64,000 nucleotides of DNA. Source: Oenanthe sinensis (Eukaryota > Streptophyta > Magnoliopsida > Apiales > Apiaceae). The position numbers and the translations under genes are program-made. Positions within the stretch are counted from its first letter, which is position 1; every line of letters begins with the position of its first letter. The notes beneath the pieces were generated by a model. It had not been told where the DNA came from, did not search any database, and worked only from the letters and a program-made list of their open reading frames with translations. The stretch is taken from NCBI GenBank assembly GCA_028671895.1, contig CM053795.1, positions 13,475,501-13,539,500 of the forward strand. The letters run 5' to 3'. Positions 1-13,108 of this stretch are shown piece after piece.

Positions 1-151
1 AAATATGGGTTGCCCATTTCTATAAAAGTATGTACTTGACACATATAATCAGACTAGAATCTACTCTGTCTTTCTTCCTTTTGCATAATCTTAATAATAA
101 TAATATCTTATAACATCACAATACTCAAATATTTTATAAAGATTTGTAATA
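1..151 (+). repeat. 5' LTR, partial
   Basis: This is collinear with 5546-5699. It begins within the TATA-like CCTATAAATATGG region of the full LTR and ends at ...GATTTGTAATA. It differs from the 3' copy by four substitutions and by one fewer TAA unit in a short microsatellite. Confidence 0.93.
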
Positions 152-166
152 CGTTATCAGCACGAG
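152..166 (+). other. Candidate primer-binding site
   Basis: CGTTATCAGCACGAG lies directly after the 5' LTR. It shares TATCAG with the usual copia site complementary to initiator tRNA-Met but differs around it, so the priming tRNA is uncertain. Confidence 0.45.
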
Positions 167-576
167 TCTCTGTCCGAGCAAGTTTTATTCACAGAAGAGA
201 TATTATCCTAGAAATTTTATTTACGAAGAAGGTATTGACAAAGGAGGTGTTGCCTGAGTAAGCGTTGCCCGAGTAAGCTTTATTTACAAAGGAGGTATTG
301 GCCAAATAAGTTCTATTTAACAAAGGAGGTACGCTTTAACTTTATTTATTTTATTTTATAAATAATCGTTATAATTGTTCTCGTTATTATTTTATATTAC
401 TCTTAAATATTTATATATATTACAATTGCTATGCTTTTAATATTATTAGTCACAAGTTTATAGTTGGCTATATCGTAGTAATTTTATAAATTTTATTGTA
501 TGTACGTGATTAATTATTTATGTTTTAACATGCATATTATTATATCATATTTTAAATATTTATTTTGTAAACCAGA

Positions 577-1613
577 ATGGCGAATCTTGCAAAATTAGAG
601 TTTGTTGCTTTGGATGTTTCTGGGGATAATTTTCTGTCTTGGGTGCTTGATGCTGAATTACACATGAGTGCAAATGGGCTAAAAGACACTATAGAAACAG
701 AGAAAACTCCAACCGCTTAACAAAATGCAAAATCTATTATCTTCCTTAGGCACCACATTCATGCAGACTTAAAATCTGAATACTTAACTGTCAAAAACCC
801 ACTCACCCTCTGGAATAATCTTAAAGACAGATTTGATCATCAAAAACTTATTTATTTACCCTCATCCCGATATGATTGGATCAATCTAAGGTTCCAAGAT
901 TTTAAATCTGTTTCTGAGTATAATTCTATGTTGTCCAAAACAAGTTCAAAATTAATTTTGTGCGGTGAGAAAATTACTGATGCTGAAATGATTGAAAAGA
1001 CTCTATCAACCTTCCACCCCAACACTATAATTCTGGCTCAACAATACAGGCAGCGCAATTCCCAAAATACAGCGAGTTGATATCTCTCCTTCTTGTAGCA
1101 GAAAAGAATAATGAGTTGTTGATGAAAAATCATCAGATCCGTCCTACAGGCTCTGCCCAATTACCTGAAGTACATAACACGTCATTCCAAAAGAATGAAC
1201 GTGGGAAATGGCATAGAGGAGGACGAGGTTATGGGCAAAACCGCGGACGTGGAAATTTTCGTGGACGGTTTCGAAATCAGTATCATTATAGTCACCTAAA
1301 GTGGCAACGTGATGGTTATAACAACTCTAGTCACCAGAAGTGGCAAAATGAAGTGCCAAATAAAAGGAAGGCATCACAAGAAAGAGATGCTAGAGATATT
1401 TGCCATAGGTGTGGGGCTGAGGGACATTGGGCACGTACTTATCGTACTCCTAAACATCTTGTTGAACTCTACCAATCATCCAAAAGGCTTAATGGAAAAA
1501 GAGTGGAAACAAACTTAGCTGACTATAATCAAAATATAGAAAATGTACCAACCAACGAGACCTCAATCAAATTGGACACTGGTGCTAATCTTTATTATGA
1601 TTTAGATGGCTAG
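577..1613 (+). pseudogene. Copia gag, with one nonsense and one frameshift
   Basis: ATG at 577 opens a gag with the plant copia capsid signature (a KLEFVALD start, then a FLRHHIH / LKSEYL block). TAA at 718-720 stops it in frame. The same frame continues to about 1055, where a shift moves the reading frame so that 1077-1613 carries the rest, including an arginine/glycine-rich stretch. The zinc knuckle at about 1401-1442 reads CHRCGAEGHWARTY: the last zinc ligand, normally Cys, is Tyr (TAT at 1440-1442), so the CCHC finger is broken. The known role is RNA packaging in the virus-like particle; this copy cannot make an intact product. Confidence 0.88.
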
Positions 1614-1734
1614 GTTTTATATGTACTTTCTTTATTTTCATGTACTTGTTTTTATGTGCTTGTTTTATGTGCTTACTTTATGTACTAATTTTATCTGAAT
1701 AAAATCGTTGTTTACATATATACATAACAAAAAT

Positions 1735-4700
1735 ATGGGAGACATATGCATTGCTGACCGTGCAACCACTCACACTATTTTACAAAGTCCAGAATATTTC
1801 TCACAATTGACTAAAACCAACTCACATGTTTAAATAATTTCGGGTACATCTAGTATAATAGAAGGTTTTGGGAAAGCCAGTTTTATCCTACCAAACGAGA
1901 CACAAATTCACATACAAAATGCCATCTACTCTAGTAAATCCACTAGATATCTTCTGAGTTTTAAAGATATCCGTCTTAATGGTTTTCATGTTGAAACTAC
2001 TAATAAGGATGAAAAAGAATATCTTCCTATCACTTCCACTATTTCAGGTCATAAGAAGATTTTAGAAAAACTACCATCAATTTCCTCCGGATTATATACT
2101 ATGAAAATTAGAGTCATCGAATCTCACACAATCATCATTCCTAAAAATGTAGATCCAAAATCATTTATCCTTTAGCATGAAAGACTCGGTCATCCAGGAA
2201 TATCTATGATGCGTCGCATTATAGAGAATTCTACGGGACATCCCCTTAGAAATTAAAAGGTCATACCACGTGATGAACTTCCTTGTTCAGCATGTTCCTT
2301 GGAAAAACTAATTGTCCGACCATACCCTATGAAACTCAAAACCGAATCTCCAAAATTCTTAGAAAGAATCCAATGTGATATTTGTGGTCCGATTCACCCA
2401 TCTTCTGGTTCATTTAGATATTTCATGGTTTTAATTGATGCCTCAACTAGGCGGTCCCATGTCTGTCTACTTTATACGCGAAATGTAGCATTTGCAAGAT
2501 TATTAGCCCAAATAATCAAATTACGAGCCCAATTCCCTGATCATCCCATTAAATTAATTCGATTAGATAATGCTGCTGAATTTACATCCTCAATCTTCAA
2601 TGATTATTGCATGTCAGTAGAAATCTCAATCGAACACCCTGTGCCTCATGTACATACACAAAATGGTCTAGCAGAGTCTTTAATTAAAAGACTTCAACTT
2701 ATTGCTCGTCCTTTATTATTAAGGGTTAAATTACCTACATCTGTTTGGGGTCATGCTATACTACACGCCGGTAATATAATTAGGGTCAGACCATCTGCTT
2801 ATCATAAAAAATCTCCATACCAATTAGTTCTCGGACAAGTACCTGATATTTCCCACTTTAAGATTTTTGGTAGTGCAGTATATGTCCTTATAGCTCCACC
2901 ACAAAGAACAAAAATGGGACCTCAACGAAGAATTGGTATCTATGTAGGTTTTGATTCCCCATCTATCATTAGATATCTTGAACCCTTGACTGGTTATGTT
3001 TTTACTGCTCGATATGCTGATTGTCATTTTAATGAGTCTGTGTTTCCTTCACTAGGGGAAGATAAAGTTTTGCATAAATTAAATTATGAAATATCATGGC
3101 ATGCATCAGGATTGAATTCTATTGACCCACGTACTAATCAATGTGAAAATGTGGTTAAAAGAATTATTCATATGCAAAACATTGTTAATCAAATGCCACA
3201 TGCTTTTAGTGATTCTAGACACATAATAAAATCACATATACCTGCTGTTAATGCTCCAGCGATGGTTGAAATCCCTAAATATAAATCAATTTCTGAAGAA
3301 TTGGTTGATGATTCAAAGCCACGCCAGAAGCGTGGTAGACCTATTGGTGCAAAAGATATTGTGCCACGAAAACGGAAATTAATTGGACTTGCCCCTGAAG
3401 TGGCAAATGTTCCAGAAAATACACCAGAAGTGGTATTACCTCCTGAAGAGGTTCGAACCCCTGAAGTGGCTGTAACTAAAACCCCAGAAGTGGTATTGCC
3501 TCCAGAAGATGATATTGCCCCTGAAGTGGCACATGCTTCTATAGAAGCAAAGGTACCTGAAAATTATGAGATCTCAATAAGTTATGTACATAATGAGAAG
3601 TTGTTGGATCGTGGGAGTACTGAAATTGATAATATATATGCTTTTTCCGTGGCATGTGATATTCTTGAAAACTCCGATCCTGAACCACAAAGTGTGGAAG
3701 AATGTCGACAAAGAGATTATTGGCCAAAGTGGAAAGTTACAATCCAAGAAGAATTGCACTCCTTGCGCAAGAGAAATGTTTTCAGACCTGCAGTCCAAAC
3801 ACCAGCCTGTGTAGTCCCTGTGGGGAATAGATGAGTATTTGTAAGAAAACGAAATGAGAGGAATGAAATTGTGAGATATAAGGCTCAGTTGGTAGACCAA
3901 GGATTCTCTCAAAGGCCTGGATTTGATTACCAGGAAACATACTCTCCTGTTATGGATGGAATTACCTTTCGTTTTCTGATGGGTATGGCTTGTATGGAAA
4001 AATTGGAAACACGACTCATGGATGTTGTGACAGCCTACCTATATGGATCACTTGATAATGATATTTATATAAAAATCCCTTAAGGATTAAAATTAGAAGA
4101 TACTAAGCCTCGTCATTTATATTCTGTTAAATTACAACGATCATTATATGGCTTAAAACAATTGGGTCGTATGTGGTACAACAGACTTAGTGAATATTTA
4201 TTGAATGCTGGGTATATTAATAATCAAGTGTGTCCATGTGTGTTTATTAAAAGGTCACAAACTGGTTTTGTTATTATTATTGTATATGTGGATGATTTGA
4301 ATCTTGTTGGTACTTCTGAAGATATTACTAACGCTGCTAATTATTTGAAAAGTGAGTTTGAAATGAAGGATCTTGGAAAGACAAAATTTTGTTTAGGTAT
4401 ACAGGTGGAGCATCTACCTTCAGGAATATTTGTTCATCAGTCCACTTACACAGAAAAGGTTCTTGATCGATTCTATATGGACAAATCTCATCCACTAACC
4501 ACACCAATGGTTGTCCGGTCACTTGAAGTTGAAAAAGATCCATTTCGTCCCAGAAAACCAGATGAAGATGTTCTTGGACCTGAATTTCCATATCTAAGTG
4601 CTATTGGTGCTCTCATGTATCTTGCAAACAACACTCGCCCTGATATTTCATTTGCTGTAAATCTACTGGCAAGGTTCAGTTCTAATCCAACTAAAAGGCA

Positions 4701-5304
4701 TTGGGATGGAATTAAACACATATTGAGATATCTCCGTGGGACAATTGATCTTGGACTATTTTTTCAAAATAGATCAAAATCGCAGCTGATTGGATATGCA
4801 GATGCTGGGTACATGTCAGATCCACATTTTGGACAATCACAAACATGTTATTTATTCACATATTGTGGAACTGCTATTTCTTGGAAATCTGTAAAGCAGA
4901 CTATGGCGGTAACCTCATCAAATCTTGCAGAGTTATTGGCAATTCATGAAGCAAGTATGGAATGTATTTGGTTGCGGTCTATTATTCAACATATCCGGGA
5001 ATCATGTGGATTATCAAACATCTCAAATAATCCTACAGTTATGTTTGAAGATAATTTAGCATGCATTAAGCAACTCAAGGAAGGATACATCAAAAGAGAT
5101 CGAACAAAACACATCTTGCCAAAATTCTTCTATAGTCATGAGCTCCAACAAAATGGTGACATTGATATACAACAAATTCGCTCAAGTGAAAATCTGACAG
5201 ATTTACTTACAAAGTCACTACCCACATCAACATTTGAAAAATTGCGGAATAATATTGGCATGCGGAGATTGAGGAACTTGTTACAACAAGATGTCAAAAT
5301 GTGA
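1735..5304 (+). pseudogene. Copia pol (protease, integrase, RT, RNase H) with five in-frame stops
   Basis: One reading frame runs through the region with stops at 1831 (TAA), 2173 (TAG), 2254 (TAA), 3832 (TGA) and 4081 (TAA). The order is a protease-like segment, the integrase zinc site (HERLGHPG, then CSAC near 2284), the integrase core in the 2299-3834 block with RLDNAAEF and QNGLAES, then RT from about 3871 with YVDD at 4285-4296, and RNase H near 4786-5100. The longest open pieces are 2299-3834 and 4162-5304. At 2173 and 3832 a Trp codon appears to have become a stop, which fits C-to-T or G-to-A decay at methylated cytosines. A T-rich linker of about 120 bases separates gag from pol. Confidence 0.92.
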
Positions 5305-5427
5305 TACGTTTTATTCAGGGGGAGACTGTACTCTTTTTCCTTCGTCAAGATTTTTATCCCATTGGGTTTTTCCTTGTAAGGTTTTAAGGAGACGGTCAAT
5401 CTTTGTTTTAACTCACATTTGACAATC

Positions 5428-5436
5428 AAGAGGGAG
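5428..5436 (+). other. Polypurine tract of the copia element
   Basis: AAGAGGGAG sits immediately before the TGTTAT start of the 3' LTR, the expected place for plus-strand priming. Confidence 0.75.
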
Positions 5437-5699
5437 TGTTATATTAATGATTATCAAATTTAATATACAAACCGCCTTACTAAAAGAAGATAAGTCTGTA
5501 AAACTTTCCTGAGAAGTAAATCAAAGTCGGCAACTTTGAGCCTATAAATATGGATTGCCCATTTCTATAAAAGTATGTACTTGCCACATATAATCAGACT
5601 AGAATCTGCTCTGTCCTTCTTCCTTTTGCATAATCTTAATAATAATAATAATATCTTATAACATCACAATACTCAAATATTTTATAAAGATTTGTAATA
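5437..5699 (+). repeat. 3' LTR, complete (about 263 bp)
   Basis: It starts TGTTATATTAATG after the polypurine tract and ends ...TTTGTAATA, where similarity to the 5' LTR stops. CCTATAAATATGG at 5541-5553 is a plausible TATA box. The terminal dinucleotides are TG and TA rather than the usual TG and CA. Confidence 0.88.
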
Positions 5700-6193
5700 G
5701 ATACATATATATCGTCTTATTATACATTCAGCGGCACTTGATTGATTTTAGATGCTGATCCGTGAAATTATGTTTAAAGATCGTCACAAAACTTGAGATT
5801 AAAAAATAAAAAAAGAAGTTTCTCTTTCTGGCGAAAACATGCACTTGTTAGCTGAAAAAAGAAGCCGGTATAGTATATTTGCTGCAAGTCCAGCTTGAAA
5901 AGATTCCAATCAGAAACTCAATTTAATTTTACCATAACTATTCCGGTCAGGAACTCAGTTTCAGAATATTCAATATTAACTGAAGCAAACCTGTAATATG
6001 AATACTATAAGACGAAGAGCTCCAACTTCACATCCAAGTAACAAATTTCCTGAATCACAGCATTCAACAACCTAGATTCAAAGAGTTCATTGCGAAATTT
6101 AAATAAACTTGTTAAATCTCCAGAACCTAAGCAATAACACTTCTTATACAAACATTTAATCATCTTAAAGAAAATCTGAAAACGGATGCATTT
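5700..6193. other. Spacer, SnRK2 3' UTR side
   Basis: I see no gene. The part nearest 6193 is probably the SnRK2 3' UTR (minus strand). Confidence 0.5.
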
Positions 6194-9100
6194 TTAATTT
6201 GCAGACTCTTGGGCAAGAGGAACTTCTCCACTTCTGTGGGCCTCCTTCACCTGCTTATCATATTCGTCTTCTTCCTCCTCTTCCGTTGCGACACCTACAT
6301 CCTCTTCTCCCCATCCAAACCCTGAAACAGTACGGTTAACTGGAGGAGGTTTCTTAGCTTCTTCAACAATTTTCATGATATCGTCCACACTCTGGAGAGA
6401 AAATGTGGGGTCTTCCTTCCTGTAGTACATGACTTGAGCTCCTTCTCTTAGTTCCCTGGGCAAGTTTTTCAAAAACCATGGGTGGTTCTTGATCTCCTTG
6501 ATGGTAATCCTCTGCAGCAATAAATTCAAACTATTATGCCGACAATTTTCTCTTGCATATCGCTGAGGAGATCAAATTAGCAACTGATTTTATCACGGAT
6601 AAACCATGGAAAAATACACTAATTGTGTCTTGAACACTACTCTAGTAGGTAAACAAGGATTAGCCAAACAGAAGCTAAGCTTCCAGAAGAAACTCTCTTA
6701 CGACTTGCCCATCTCTGCCTACATTTATATAGCATGACAAACTAAACATACAATACACTAAGAAAAAAAGCCCCCCCCCCAGGGCATATTAACTGTAGGT
6801 CAAGTATCACCTGGCAGAATTGCAAACTCTGACTATCATCAAATTAAAAGACCACACATATTGGCAAAACAGTAAACCATGCGAAGTTCTGTTGTTTATA
6901 GTAGATAAGGTACTATAAAGTGGTCTGAAGAACGTGTTTCTCATTTCCATATTCTGTACATTAGTCTTTGACTCTTTAGGCAGTTTCTAAATAGTGCTTG
7001 TGATTATTTTTAACACACTTCACCTAGTTCAACAGTTGTTTTCTTCCAGCCTCATATTTGTGAAACTGCAAGGGCCTGCATATGCTGTCTCAGAAAGTGA
7101 ATGATGATGGCTATCAAACTTAAATGTAGACATGTTAATATACTTCTGCAATGGAAAGCAACTAATAACAAGAAATTAGAGAATTGTAACGCTTTGATGT
7201 CAAAAAGGAAGTGCATTGTGGAAAAAAGTGAAGTGATATAACATCACTTAAAATTGAAAAGTGAGGCATACTTTCAACTAGTTTTTATAAAATTTCCCTA
7301 CTTACAACCTAAAGTGAAGAACAGTACATACCCTGGATGCGGTAGGAACAAATATGCGAGAAAGGAGATTCCTGCAATCTTGAGATATGTGAACATAGTC
7401 CGGAATCTTGTATTTGACGGTCATAATCCGCTGAAGAGAGATGAAAAGAGTTTAATATTAGACAATAAAATATGGTATTATGATATTAGAAGAAGAGCAT
7501 GGGCAATTTACCTGAATAGTCTTCCTGAAATTCTTCGGATCCTCCTGGTCTTCAAAAGGGTATGCCCCAACTAACATAACATATAGCGTCACTCCACATG
7601 ACCATACATCTGCCAACTGGAACAGACAGCTCAAATTTAATCAATTGTCTCCAACATTATATGTATCATCTTCACCATTTCAGGAAGAATATGGATTAAA
7701 GATTAGTTATGTCTAGATACCAATTACTACAGCAGTGGGATTTTTTTTTACAAGCCAGATATTTATCTGAATATGATATTTAACAGATATCTATCCATAC
7801 TATAATTTTACAGCTGAATTATTACATCATTAGTAGTTGGTCGGTCCTTTGGGCCGGGTTAAAATAATAAAAATATAAACTTCTATAAATAAAATCTTAG
7901 ATAGACATTAATGGTTCAGTTAGTCTTCCTGGCCGAGTGAAAAAATAGATGGAACTTTAAAAATTAGATCATAAATAGTATATAAAAATATTTAGGTTAA
8001 AATATATAGTTGAATTAAAGAAAAAGATGTTCATAGAAAAATATCATAAATAGATAACTGCAAGACATGTGCTGCTTATCAATAATTTTTTTAATATATC
8101 TGTATCTACTTGTAAATTTATTTTTTTGAATTTTCAAAAGTTCAGTCTATGTTAATAATTAATATACTGGTCCATGCTTCACATGGGTTCTAAGATGCAG
8201 CGATGCTTGTACACATAAAAATCAGTGTGGAGAGGAGAGTAATGGTAAAGGTTTACTAACATGACAATAATCCTGTGGTACACAATCTTAACATATTGAA
8301 AGTGGACAGCCTCACTTTAAAGGATCAAATGAAATTCTCAGTTTTAGAGATAGTCAAAAAGCACAAATATTTCATATTCTAACAAAGAAGCGCAAAAAGT
8401 GCTAGCACATTACATTCACTGAGAAAAAGTTATTTGTTATCACTTTGATATATAGATGTGTGTGTGTGTGTGTTGGTAACTATAACTGCTACACTGCTAC
8501 ACTGCAAAAACAATATATAATTACTAGTAATTGTTAATAGAAAATAACTAAACAAAATGATGTGTGTGCGCACACATAAAATAAAAGAGTCATAAATAAG
8601 AGCTGCAGAAAATGAAAGCTAAATTATGATTTTAAATTCATCCAAATTTACCCCTAATAATGATAGATTGGTAATTAATTATTGAAAACCCTTAAGAATG
8701 GACAAATTAGGAACAAAATTTAGAATTCAGTTCGTTGCATAAAGCCAATCAGTAACCTAAGTCTGGAGTAGAATTGGAGATCTTTTAATTCACGCTCCTT
8801 TATACCATTTCTAAATTCAATTCTTATTATCAATTCATTACTTCTATATTACTTTTTTACTACATGATTAATGCTTATTGTGCATGCAAGCAAAACCTAT
8901 GTTGTACCTTCCCATCATATTCTTTTCGAGAGAGAACCTCTGGAGCAATGTACGCCGGAGTGCCTACAGTTGATTTAGGCCTTGAATGGAGCAAAGACGA
9001 CTACATGAAGGTACAATATTAATCAACAGAGTGTTTAAAAACTTCTAAAGAGTAAGTTACACAATAGATTTTACCAATAAAGAAATACCTTTGAGTAGCC

Positions 9101-11069
9101 AAAATCACATATTTTCAGACGTGGTGCAGGGTTCCCATCCAATAGAGTATTCTCCAGCTTCAAGTCTCTGTGGCATATTTGCTGCCACGCATGACAAGTA
9201 TATACATGATGTATTACCAAATGGTACTTAATCCTGTACTCAAACATATTTCCATTGCAATATAAATATCACTAACTAATAATTTATTGCCTAAATAAGT
9301 CTATAGTTTGGTCACCCAAAGGGATAAATAATAAATTACTTTTAAAGATTTATATCAAGTACTTGATCAGGCCATCTCATACGAGGAGCCACATGTACCC
9401 AGTGGCTGTTCCAGAATTATCGGAAGGGAGGGCTAATTTTTTTCCCCAGAGTAAAATTTAAAAAAGAAATTAGTTTGTTTTAACAAAAATCTATATAAAA
9501 TAATACCTAGAAATATGTATACAACTTGGATGTACAAATATCAATATTGAATATAAATATATCTAAATTTAAATATATTACTTGAAATTGAAAAAAAACA
9601 TAATTATATATATATATATATAGGAAATAAAACAAGCAAAGGGCATATGATAGAATCTGAGTATTCTTATGGATCAGTGCTTATGTTTTCCTAACGTTAA
9701 AAAAAAAAAGTATTGGTAATAGTATGGAGAAGTTAGAACTGAACAGGTAGCCTACCATGTCAGCATGAATGTTTTACCATCTAATACACAAAATTCACTA
9801 TTTCCATATAAAATGTAGTAAGTATATCATTCAAGAGCGAGCTCAGCTCACCCAATTCCCCTCTCTGTATCCATGCCTGCATGAACCTATCTAAGAAATC
9901 TACGGTCTAAATCTAAGTTATTGCATATTCATTAGCAACCATCACGAATACCACAAGACATACGATATCAATATTTATGAGAAAAAAATCGCACGCAGAT
10001 AAATATGAGCACGTCCATGCACATCTCCTTCAAAAATTTCAATTTACTTACCATGGAATGGCAATAGTTCACTCCCGATATCAGCTGTTGGAAGAAGTAT
10101 CGAGCCTATAAAATCAAAGATAAAAAACAACTCCATATCATAATTTAAAAATTAAAAATATCTCCACAGTCCACACAGATATTAGTGTCCAACTTAGCAA
10201 AAATTACTTTCTACAATGTCAACAATATTATGAATACCTCATCCTCACTGAATCTCCCAGCAGAGCAAATGCGCTCAAATAGCTCTCCTCCAGCTGCATA
10301 TTCCATCACTATAGCAAGGTGGGTTGGAGTGAGTACTACCTGTAGATTTAAACTCATAATTTACACAAGTCTAAGCCAAATATCTTATATATTACTAGTG
10401 CACATGAAACCATTGAGAACAACATTAACAGAAAATAAAAAGATACTTGCCTCCTTGAATCTTATTATATTTGGGTGCCTTAGTGACCTGTGATTAATGA
10501 TCTCCCGCGCAACATTCTCATCAATCTAGAATTGAAGGACACAAATTGAGGTCAATCTAGTATTATTAAAGTTTAAATTTGAGCAATAAATGAAAACATA
10601 ATTTTATGTAAAAAGAAAAAGTTGTTAAACATGCACTCTCACACACAACCATACATGAAGAAAACAAAATTCTATAATATAGATAGAATCATGTTCACAA
10701 ACTATATTAGCCTACAAATTCATCAAACCAACCAAAGTCATCAAGTCACAAGAGTACATAACGTCTCTCCAAGCCCAATTACACTACAAATCACCTTGTA
10801 GTATGTACGATAAACTGCTTGTATTTAAACAAACACCTATATTTATATCATAAAATGTGAATCTAACATACCAAGTGGGTAGGTAAGTAAAAATTACAAA
10901 TCTTGTTTGTGTATATATAAAAAATCACATGTAAACATCATATACTATGACAATGGTCCATACAAAGTGAATTAAATATTAAAGTGGTTAAACTATAAAC
11001 ATTTACCATCCTTGTCTAACACACACACACACACAAGCACAGAATACATGTCTATATACATACAAGTCT

Positions 11070-11106
<37 letters not shown>

Positions 11107-11272
11107 TATATAATAAAAAGATAAAAAGATGGATGATTTATGTATGCACTACCTTGTGTCCTCTCTCAATGTATTTCATAGCAACAAGCTCTTTAGTTTC
11201 TTTGTTCCTCATAAGCCTAGCCACACCAAAATTCCCAGAGCCAATATCCTTCACAAGCTCGTATCTTTCCAT
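6194..11272 (-). CDS. SnRK2: SnRK2 subclass I protein kinase (SnRK2.4/2.10-like), 9 exons
   Basis: This is a Ser/Thr kinase of osmotic-stress signalling; subclass I members respond to salt and osmotic stress and are largely ABA-independent. Exons on the minus strand: 11272-11153, 10525-10451, 10339-10238, 10105-10052, 9181-9089, 9000-8908, 7616-7512, 7430-7332, 6511-6194; all are in phase and give 352 aa, the family length. Visible motifs are the GSGNFG loop (11-16), VAMK (K33), HRDLKLEN (D123), DFG (143-145), activation-loop PKST (S158) and TPAYIAPE. After the kinase come the SnRK2 box (FSLQSVDDIMKIV) and an acidic tail (EEEEEDEYDKQVKEAHRSGE) typical of subclass I. ATG at 11272-11270 begins MERYELVKDIG as in homologs. 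Intron 2 starts GAG|GCAAGT, a GC-AG intron. The gene is divergent from TMN1. Confidence 0.96.
11071..11115. repeat. (TA)n microsatellite in SnRK2 intron 1
   Basis: An uninterrupted AT run is followed by a degenerate AT tail. It lies in intron 1, close upstream on the plus strand of exon 1. Confidence 0.9.
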
Positions 11273-13108
11273 CTTCAACAACACACCCTGATCTTAATTT
11301 TCTTGAATTTTCGACCTTTTTATACAAAATCACAAAAAGGGTGTCACCCAAACAACCTCAAATCTCAAAATCAGAGACCCAGAATCATACACAAATAATT
11401 AAAGAGACCCGGATGGGAAGAGAGAATCCAACACGGAATTGATTATTGTGATTTGTGAAAGACTGTGTTTTGCAAGGGAAGCAAAGAATAATATGTTCAC
11501 TACATTATTATATTATTATTATTATTTTTTCACGCGTGTTTATGAATATGATCAATTTTAGTGTTTGACCTTTACCCAAATTAAACATACTAAAATACAC
11601 ATTTTATTTCATAACTAGTACGGAGTACAATTATGTGACATACATTGAACGTTTCCCCACATGCAACTCCTTTTTCTGTTTTCTTTCCTTTTTAAGGCCT
11701 TTCTCACTAGTCACCTCAGTACTCACTACAACTTTAAAACATTATTCGGGTGGAGTTCTTTTGATATTTAATTTTAGGTGAAATATATTTAAATTATTTA
11801 TTTTAAAAAAATTAGTTATGGATGCAAGAAATTTATTATCAAAATGCAGGAATTACTTTTTTTTAAAGGGGAATCAATTTAATAATAAAAAATCATACCA
11901 CATCTACAAATACAATCGAAATTAAACAAACGTTTAAATATATCGTTATTATTCCTTCATTTTAAAAAAGGCAACCAAACGATCTTTTGAAGATACCTGT
12001 CAACCATAAATAAGAGATGGGGAGAAAATAGTAGGCTTAAAGGATATTGAAATATTAAAAAATAAATCTAGATCAGACCTGACCTAATCCGCCGACCTAA
12101 AATGATCCTAATGTTTTTCAATAAAATCCGGGCCGATCTGACCCAATTTTCTTAAAAATCCGATATAACTCGAAAAAAATCCAATATTTTTTATAATTGG
12201 ATATGAATCTAACCCGATTCGATTTTTAGGCATTTCTATCCACAACTCAAAATAAAATAAAATTATATAAATATGCGTGTTGAAATCACACATTTCTCCA
12301 ACATATTTGTTCGCTGCTCCATCAATATATAGAATTAGAGATATATAAATAGTTTGGTGGGTCGGATTTTTTTCAGATTTTAAAAATTCCAGATTTTTTT
12401 AGAATCAGGCTAGACTTGGCTTTTTCTTAAAATCAAATCAGTCTGGACCGGGGTTTCCTAAGAAATAAAGCTCGTTTGAGGCCAACTTTTTTTTTAATTT
12501 ATATATTAATATGATTAGAATCTTTTAAAAATATTACATATTTTTTAATCTTTATTAAAAAGTGAGGTCTTTTTTGTGTTTTTAAAAAAATCGTAATTTT
12601 ATCCCAATTTAGACAAGATTTTATTCAGATTTGGGTTTTATCCGGATCGAGACTCAAATATTAATTTTTTGAATTTTGGATTTGGCTGGATTTTGATAAA
12701 AATTAATAATTTCGTTCAAGACCCTTAGGCCATATTGAACTAGATTGAATTTTTTAAACCAAAATTTTCAAAAAAAAATTCGAATGCGATCGGTTCGAAT
12801 CGAGGGTTTCGGAATTTTTGAACATTTTACCTGGAAATCATATCTTAAAATAATTTTTTTGTTAATAACATTATTATTATTATTAATATTTTTCCAAGTA
12901 AATGAATAATTATATTCTAGATCTGTACAACTGTACTAATAACATTATTTTATGTTTGACAATATATTAAATTCACAATCTTCACAAAGTCTTCTTCCTC
13001 TATTAAAAAAAGACACCACACACAACCAAATCGAACATACAGAGACCCCCAAATTTCTCTCTTCCAACATTAACCACAGTTAGATCTATTTCACCGCCGG
13101 CGATTCCG
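11273..13108. promoter_or_regulatory. Divergent promoter spacer between SnRK2 and TMN1
   Basis: This 1.8-kb region separates two genes that point away from each other, so it should hold both promoters and 5' UTRs. It is AT-rich. Stretches near 12060-12470 repeat GGTCGGAT/GATCTGACC-like motifs and look like a degraded repeat. No open gene is visible and no individual promoter element was convincing. Confidence 0.55.

Larger units (their letters stand above)
1..5699 (+). mobile_element. Ty1/copia LTR retrotransposon, defective, 5' end cut by window
   Basis: The order is LTR, gag (RNA-binding, zinc knuckle), protease, integrase, reverse transcriptase, RNase H, LTR; integrase before RT defines Ty1/copia. 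Bases 1-151 match 5546-5699 inside the 3' LTR, so about 109 bases of the 5' LTR lie outside the window. Over this shared part I count four substitutions and one 3-base indel (about 2.6%), which indicates a fairly young insertion. Both gag and pol carry stops, so the copy is non-autonomous. The target duplication cannot be checked because the 5' flank is missing. The 3' LTR ends about 495 bases downstream of the convergent SnRK2 stop codon. The copia lineage was not assigned. Confidence 0.95.

Noticed and set aside
7254..7574. Plus-strand ORF of 106 codons
   Set aside because: It is antisense to SnRK2 exons 7 and 8.
9400..9440. CAGTGGCTGTTCCAGAATTA followed by a GGGAGGGCTAA motif in a SnRK2 intron, similar to ends of common plant DNA transposons
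   Set aside because: No matching second end or target duplication found by eye.
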